From Bacillota bacterium (GTDB lineage Bacteria > Bacillota > Desulfotomaculia > Desulfotomaculales > JAJYZD01), in NCBI GenBank assembly GCA_021800315.1, contig JAJYZD010000038.1:1-19235 (forward strand): a DNA stretch of 19,235 bases, given 5' to 3'. This document shows positions 16,244 through 19,235 of the stretch, piece by piece (within the stretch, counting starts at the first letter, position 1; each line of letters starts with the position of its first letter). The translations under genes were made by a program, and so were the position numbers. Under the pieces are notes generated by a model that made no database searches, was not told the DNA's origin, and saw only the letters and a program-made list of their open reading frames with translations.

Positions 16244-17011
16244 TTGGATATCAAGGATTGCGTGGCCGTGGTTACGGGAGGGGCTTCCGGCCTGGGCGAG
16301 GCCACGGTCAGAATGCTGGCGGCCGGCGGGGGCAGGGCGGTGATCGCCGACCTGGCCGGGGATAAGGGTGAGCACCTGGCCGCGGAACTGGGAGGCAGCA
16401 CCATCTACTTCAAGACGGATGTCACCTCGGAAGCCGGGGTGGCCGAAATGCTGGAGAAAGCCGTGGCCGCCTTCGGCCGGGTCAACGTCCTGGTCAACTG
16501 CGCCGGTATCGGCGTCGCCCAAAAGGTGCTCGGCAAGAAGGGCCCGCACGACCTGGTCGGGTTCGAGCGGGTAATCCGGATCAACCTCGTCGGCACTTTC
16601 AACGTCACCCGTCTGGCGGTGGAAAAGATGGCGGGGAACGAACCGAACGGGGAAGGGGAGCGGGGGGTGGTGGTCAACACGGCATCGGTGGCCGCCTTCG
16701 AGGGACAGATCGGCCAAGCCGCCTACAGCGCCTCCAAGGGCGGCATAGTGGGAATGACCCTGCCCCTGGCCAGGGAACTGGCGGCTTACGGCATCCGGGT
16801 GATGGCCATCGCCCCCGGTATCTTTGAGACCCCCATGTTCGACGGACTGCCGGAAAAGGCCAAGGAAACCCTGGGGTCCATGGTTCCCTTCCCGTCCCGG
16901 CTGGGCCGGCCGGCTGAGTACGCCGCCCTGGTGCGGTCCATCATCGGGAACCCCATGCTCAACGGCAGCGTGATCCGTCTGGATGGGGCGATCAGGATGC
17001 AGCCCCGGTAA
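16244..17011 (+). CDS. SDR oxidoreductase, 3-hydroxyacyl-CoA dehydrogenase type 2-like
   Basis: From TTG 16244, preceded by AAGGGGGAAA, the product is 255 aa. It is a classical short-chain dehydrogenase: TGGASGLG at 11-18 binds the cofactor, NCAG is at 85-88, and Asn114, Ser148, Tyr161 and Lys165 form the catalytic tetrad. Asp36 at the end of the second strand favours NAD(H). The blocks FEGQIGQAAYSASKGGIVGM, RVMAIAPGIFETPMF, NPMLNGSVIRLDGA and the end RMQPR are characteristic of the HSD17B10-like 3-hydroxyacyl-CoA dehydrogenase group. It would oxidise the 3-hydroxyacyl-CoA whose ketone product is cleaved by the adjacent thiolase. Confidence 0.92.
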   Translation: MDIKDCVAVVTGGASGLGEATVRMLAAGGGRAVIADLAGDKGEHLAAELGGSTIYFKTDVTSEAGVAEMLEKAVAAFGRVNVLVNCAGIGVAQKVLGKKGPHDLVGFERVIRINLVGTFNVTRLAVEKMAGNEPNGEGERGVVVNTASVAAFEGQIGQAAYSASKGGIVGMTLPLARELAAYGIRVMAIAPGIFETPMFDGLPEKAKETLGSMVPFPSRLGRPAEYAALVRSIIGNPMLNGSVIRLDGAIRMQPR

Positions 17012-17039
17012 CAGGGCAAAGGCTTCACGTTTAACCGGC

Positions 17040-17080
17040 CCGGGAAAAGCAGACCGGCGGCAAAGCGGTTTCTTTCCCGG
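17040..17080 (+). other. Stem-loop between the SDR and small membrane protein genes
   Basis: CCGGGAAA (17040-17047) pairs with TTTCCCGG (17073-17080). Inside the loop ACCG and CGGT can form a short second stem. There is no T-run directly behind it. It may end or attenuate the thiolase-SDR transcript. Confidence 0.35.
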
Positions 17081-17158
17081 AAGGTGCCTGGGCGGACGTT
17101 CTCTTTTTCCCGACCTTCGACTCCTACATTCGATGCAGAGGAAGGGGGCCGATCTGAA

Positions 17159-17521
17159 ATGGGTTCTCTGGCCATGGTTTTCGGCCTGCTGTTTTTCATC
17201 GGCTTGGTGGGCGCGGTGTACAGGATAATCAGCCACAAAGACGGCGCTTTCAAGTGGTTGGCGTCCTCGGGTCTGGGATTGGTCTTGTATGTTTCGCTGC
17301 TTTTTTTCCCGGGCGGCCATTATGGGCCGCGGGAAAAAACCATACCCGCGCAGGCGGTGGTCAAGGCGACCGCCAAGGCACCGGAAAACCGGGCCGCCAA
17401 GGGTCCCGCATTACCGTCCGTGCCGAGCGCTTCGAGCCGGAACACCATCCCCCGGAGTGTCTATTCCCCTTCTTCGAGGACGTTCCCCGCCAGCACCGTA
17501 AAAACGGTATATGGTGGTTAG
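17159..17521 (+). CDS. Small membrane protein of unknown function
   Basis: ATG 17159 follows GGAAGGGGG and gives 120 aa. Two hydrophobic helices are visible at about residues 4-22 (MVFGLLFFIGLVGAVY) and 33-50 (WLASSGLGLVLYVSLLFF), separated by a short charged loop. The remaining 65 residues are rich in Ala, Pro, Ser and Lys and look disordered. I do not recognise the family. The C-terminal tail could be affected by a frameshift, because neighbouring frames also stay open there. It stands between a fatty-acid-type operon and a permease with no obvious link to either. Confidence 0.5.
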   Translation: MGSLAMVFGLLFFIGLVGAVYRIISHKDGAFKWLASSGLGLVLYVSLLFFPGGHYGPREKTIPAQAVVKATAKAPENRAAKGPALPSVPSASSRNTIPRSVYSPSSRTFPASTVKTVYGG

Positions 17522-17621
17522 GCTGGCGCGGCGTCGTAAGGATCCACGGACGGCCGGTGTGGTCCGGCCAGGGCGGGAAACCGGGCGTCAGGCAGCGTTC
17601 GAGTATACCCGGAGGGGCGGC

Positions 17622-17747
17622 ATGATTTTGTCGAACAGGGACGGCACCGTCAATTACCCCGGGGCTAAAGCCGGCCTAAAGGTAGGGGCTCCCGCGCCGG
17701 CTTTATTGGGTGGCATCGCGCCTACGCCGGGGAGGTTGATCGGTTGA
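17622..17747 (+). CDS. Possible 41-aa leader ORF before the permease
   Basis: ATG 17622 is preceded by GGAGGGG at good spacing. The frame stops at TGA 17745-17747, which overlaps the TTG start of the permease in the arrangement TTGA, a typical coupling junction. The peptide, Gly/Ala/Pro-rich in its second half (AKAGLKVGAPAPALLGG), resembles nothing I know. A perfect 10-bp stem lies within its coding sequence. It could be a regulatory leader peptide or merely a chance frame. Confidence 0.35.
   Translation: MILSNRDGTVNYPGAKAGLKVGAPAPALLGGIAPTPGRLIG
17666..17705 (+). promoter_or_regulatory. Perfect 10-bp stem-loop upstream of the permease
   Basis: TAAAGCCGGC (17666-17675) is exactly complementary to GCCGGCTTTA (17696-17705), with a 20-nt loop. 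It ends 38 bp before the permease TTG, after a weak TTTATT. It could be an attenuator, a leader that hides or exposes the start region, or a protein-binding palindrome. Confidence 0.5.
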
Positions 17748-19235
17748 CTGGCGTTTTCTCTCCCCCCGGATTGACCGTTCTGGTGCTGTTGGTGACGGTG
17801 GTCCTGCTGGCCAGCAACAAAATCCGTCCCCAGGTGGTTGCTCTCCTGGCACTGGGCCTGGTGGGCGTCTTGAATCTGATTCCCTACCAGACCATCTTTC
17901 AGGGTTTTGCCAATCCGGCGGTTATTCTTATTGCCTCGATGATGACCATGGGGGAAGCCCTGCAGCGCACCGGGGTTACCGCCCGGGTAGGCCGGTGGGT
18001 AGCCGCCCGCGCCGGCGGCGGCGAGGCGAGGACGGCCGGACTGCTTATGCTGGCGGCCGCCATACCTTCGGCCTTGATGAGCGACGTAGGGGTAATTACC
18101 GTCTTCATCCGCATAATCGAGAGCATGCAGGCCAGGCTGCACCTGCCTCCTTCGCGGTTGCTGTTACCGGTTGCTTTCGGGGCCAGTCTGGGTGGGCTGT
18201 TGACCCTTTTGGGCAGTTCGGGCAACATTTTGGCCAACCAGTTGCTGGTGCATGCGGGAGCACCCGGTCTGGCCCTTTTTTCCCTGACGCCTTTGGCCGT
18301 GATCCTGGTAGTAGTGGGAGTCGCCTACGCGGTCCTGGTGGGGAACAGACTTCTGCCGGCCCGGTCGGAGGAGGAAGGGAAGGAAAATCTCTACGGCCTG
18401 CGCCAGTACCGGGGGGAATTGGCGGTATCGGAACGTTTCGCCGGCTGCGGGCAAAAGCTCAAGGATCTGACCCTGCCCGCCAAGGCGGGCATTCGGATCG
18501 TCAGTATCCGGCGCGGAGATGGTGTAATCGTCGACCACCCGGACGCCGACACGACGATCGAGGCCGGCGACCGGCTCTGGGTTCAGGGGGCCGTCGCCGA
18601 TCTCCTGGGTATCCATGGCAACACAGAGTATCCCGGGCTGCAATTAATTGAAGAAGACGGGTTTCAAGAGGAGGGGGAAAGCCACACCGAGGCGCTGGTG
18701 ACGCCCAAGTCGCCGCTACGGGGGCATACCCTGGCGGAATTGCGCTTTCGCCAGCGCTACAACGTATCGGTGGTAGCCGTGTCGCGCCTGGGCGAGATGA
18801 CTACCCCGGCGCAGATGGCCTTGATGCGGTTCCGGGTAGGCGACACCCTCTTGCTAAGGGGCCCGGAGAAGGGCCTCGCCAGCCTGGCGCACAGCGGCGT
18901 GCTGTTGCTTCAGCAAGCGGTGGACTTCCACCCGCCCCGCTCCAAGCGGGCCTGGGTGTCCGTAGCGGCCATGGGCGCCGTCCTTCTTACCGGTGCGACC
19001 GGTCTGCTTCCGATCGCGCTGGCAGCTGTTCTGGGTGTTGTATTGGTAATCCTTACCGGATGCCTTACGTCCGAAGAAGCGCAGAAATCCATGGAAGTGC
19101 GTATTTTGGTACTAATAGCAGGAATGCTGGCACTGGGGGCGGCCATGGAAAACACGGGGGTGATATCCTCGATGGCGCAGGTTCTCCTGAGGACGGTCGG
19201 AAACTCGAACCCGTTGGTTTTGATGGGAGCGGTCT
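17744..19235 (+). CDS. SLC13-family permease with two RCK_C (TrkA_C) domains, partial
   Basis: The frame from TTG 17744 (after GGGGAGG, 8 nt away) is open for 497 codons to the window edge. It shows membrane helices at about 8-48 and 96-200, then a soluble middle with two RCK_C-like domains at about 225-290 and 318-378 (blocks GIRIVSIRRGDGVIV, AGDRLWVQG, YNVSVVAVSR and VGDTLLLRG), then further helices from 402 on. The GGLLTLLGSSGNILAN block (150-165) corresponds to the signature of anion transporters of this group. Such SLC13/DASS proteins with RCK_C domains carry sulfate or dicarboxylates across the cytoplasmic membrane; the substrate here is not determinable. The C-terminal half of the transporter lies outside the window. 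Confidence 0.88.
   Translation, partial: MTGVFSPPGLTVLVLLVTVVLLASNKIRPQVVALLALGLVGVLNLIPYQTIFQGFANPAVILIASMMTMGEALQRTGVTARVGRWVAARAGGGEARTAGLLMLAAAIPSALMSDVGVITVFIRIIESMQARLHLPPSRLLLPVAFGASLGGLLTLLGSSGNILANQLLVHAGAPGLALFSLTPLAVILVVVGVAYAVLVGNRLLPARSEEEGKENLYGLRQYRGELAVSERFAGCGQKLKDLTLPAKAGIRIVSIRRGDGVIVDHPDADTTIEAGDRLWVQGAVADLLGIHGNTEYPGLQLIEEDGFQEEGESHTEALVTPKSPLRGHTLAELRFRQRYNVSVVAVSRLGEMTTPAQMALMRFRVGDTLLLRGPEKGLASLAHSGVLLLQQAVDFHPPRSKRAWVSVAAMGAVLLTGATGLLPIALAAVLGVVLVILTGCLTSEEAQKSMEVRILVLIAGMLALGAAMENTGVISSMAQVLLRTVGNSNPLVLMGAV

Noticed and set aside
17660..17710. c-di-GMP riboswitch upstream of the permease
   Set aside because: A few words look similar (AAAGCC, CCTAAAGG), but the conserved core and tetraloop-receptor pairing of the class I aptamer are not present; only the 10-bp stem is supported.

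Overview
The window looks like a chromosomal segment of a GC-rich anaerobic Clostridia, most like the Desulfotomaculum/Pelotomaculum/Desulforudis/Moorella type. This is inferred from the gene families, not from a marker gene. Strong AGGAGG-type ribosome binding sites, frequent TTG/GTG starts, an Hdr-Mvh hydrogenase operon, a CODH/ACS remnant and a DivIVA-type gene all fit that reading.

Positions 1-1830 are a decay zone. They hold the C-terminal end of what looks like an IscB/RRXRR-type mobile-element protein with small palindromes behind it, an intact CGGC-domain gene, and a collapsed carbon monoxide dehydrogenase/acetyl-CoA synthase region. In that region the N-terminal part of cooS is joined to an internal piece of acsB, with three frameshifts and two internal stops. 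An intact isochorismatase-family hydrolase (1834-2394) and two GC-rich hairpins follow.

Positions 11185 down to 2607 (minus strand) form one tight operon: mvhD, mvhG, mvhA, a giant hdrA, and an hdrD-like gene. It should encode a soluble electron-bifurcating hydrogenase/heterodisulfide-reductase-type complex. Two points stand out. The hydrogenase large subunit has an in-frame UGA exactly at the second Cys of its N-terminal nickel-binding CxxC motif, followed by a hairpin of bacterial SECIS type, so it is probably a selenoprotein with Sec in an unusual place. The HdrA chain (about 1479 aa) combines two HdrA modules, a GltD/NfnB-like NAD(P)H-type flavin module and several ferredoxin motifs.

Positions 11186-12070 contain no gene I can support. 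A DivIVA-like coiled-coil gene (12071-12634) then converges on uppP (12703-13509, minus). From 13745 rightward, plus-strand genes encode a membrane-anchored metallo-beta-lactamase-fold hydrolase, a remnant of an AMP-forming acyl-CoA ligase, a thiolase and an SDR (3-hydroxyacyl-CoA dehydrogenase type), which look like a fatty-acid/CoA-thioester operon. After these come a small membrane protein, a possible leader ORF containing a perfect 10-bp stem, and an SLC13-type permease with two RCK_C/TrkA_C domains that runs off the window end.
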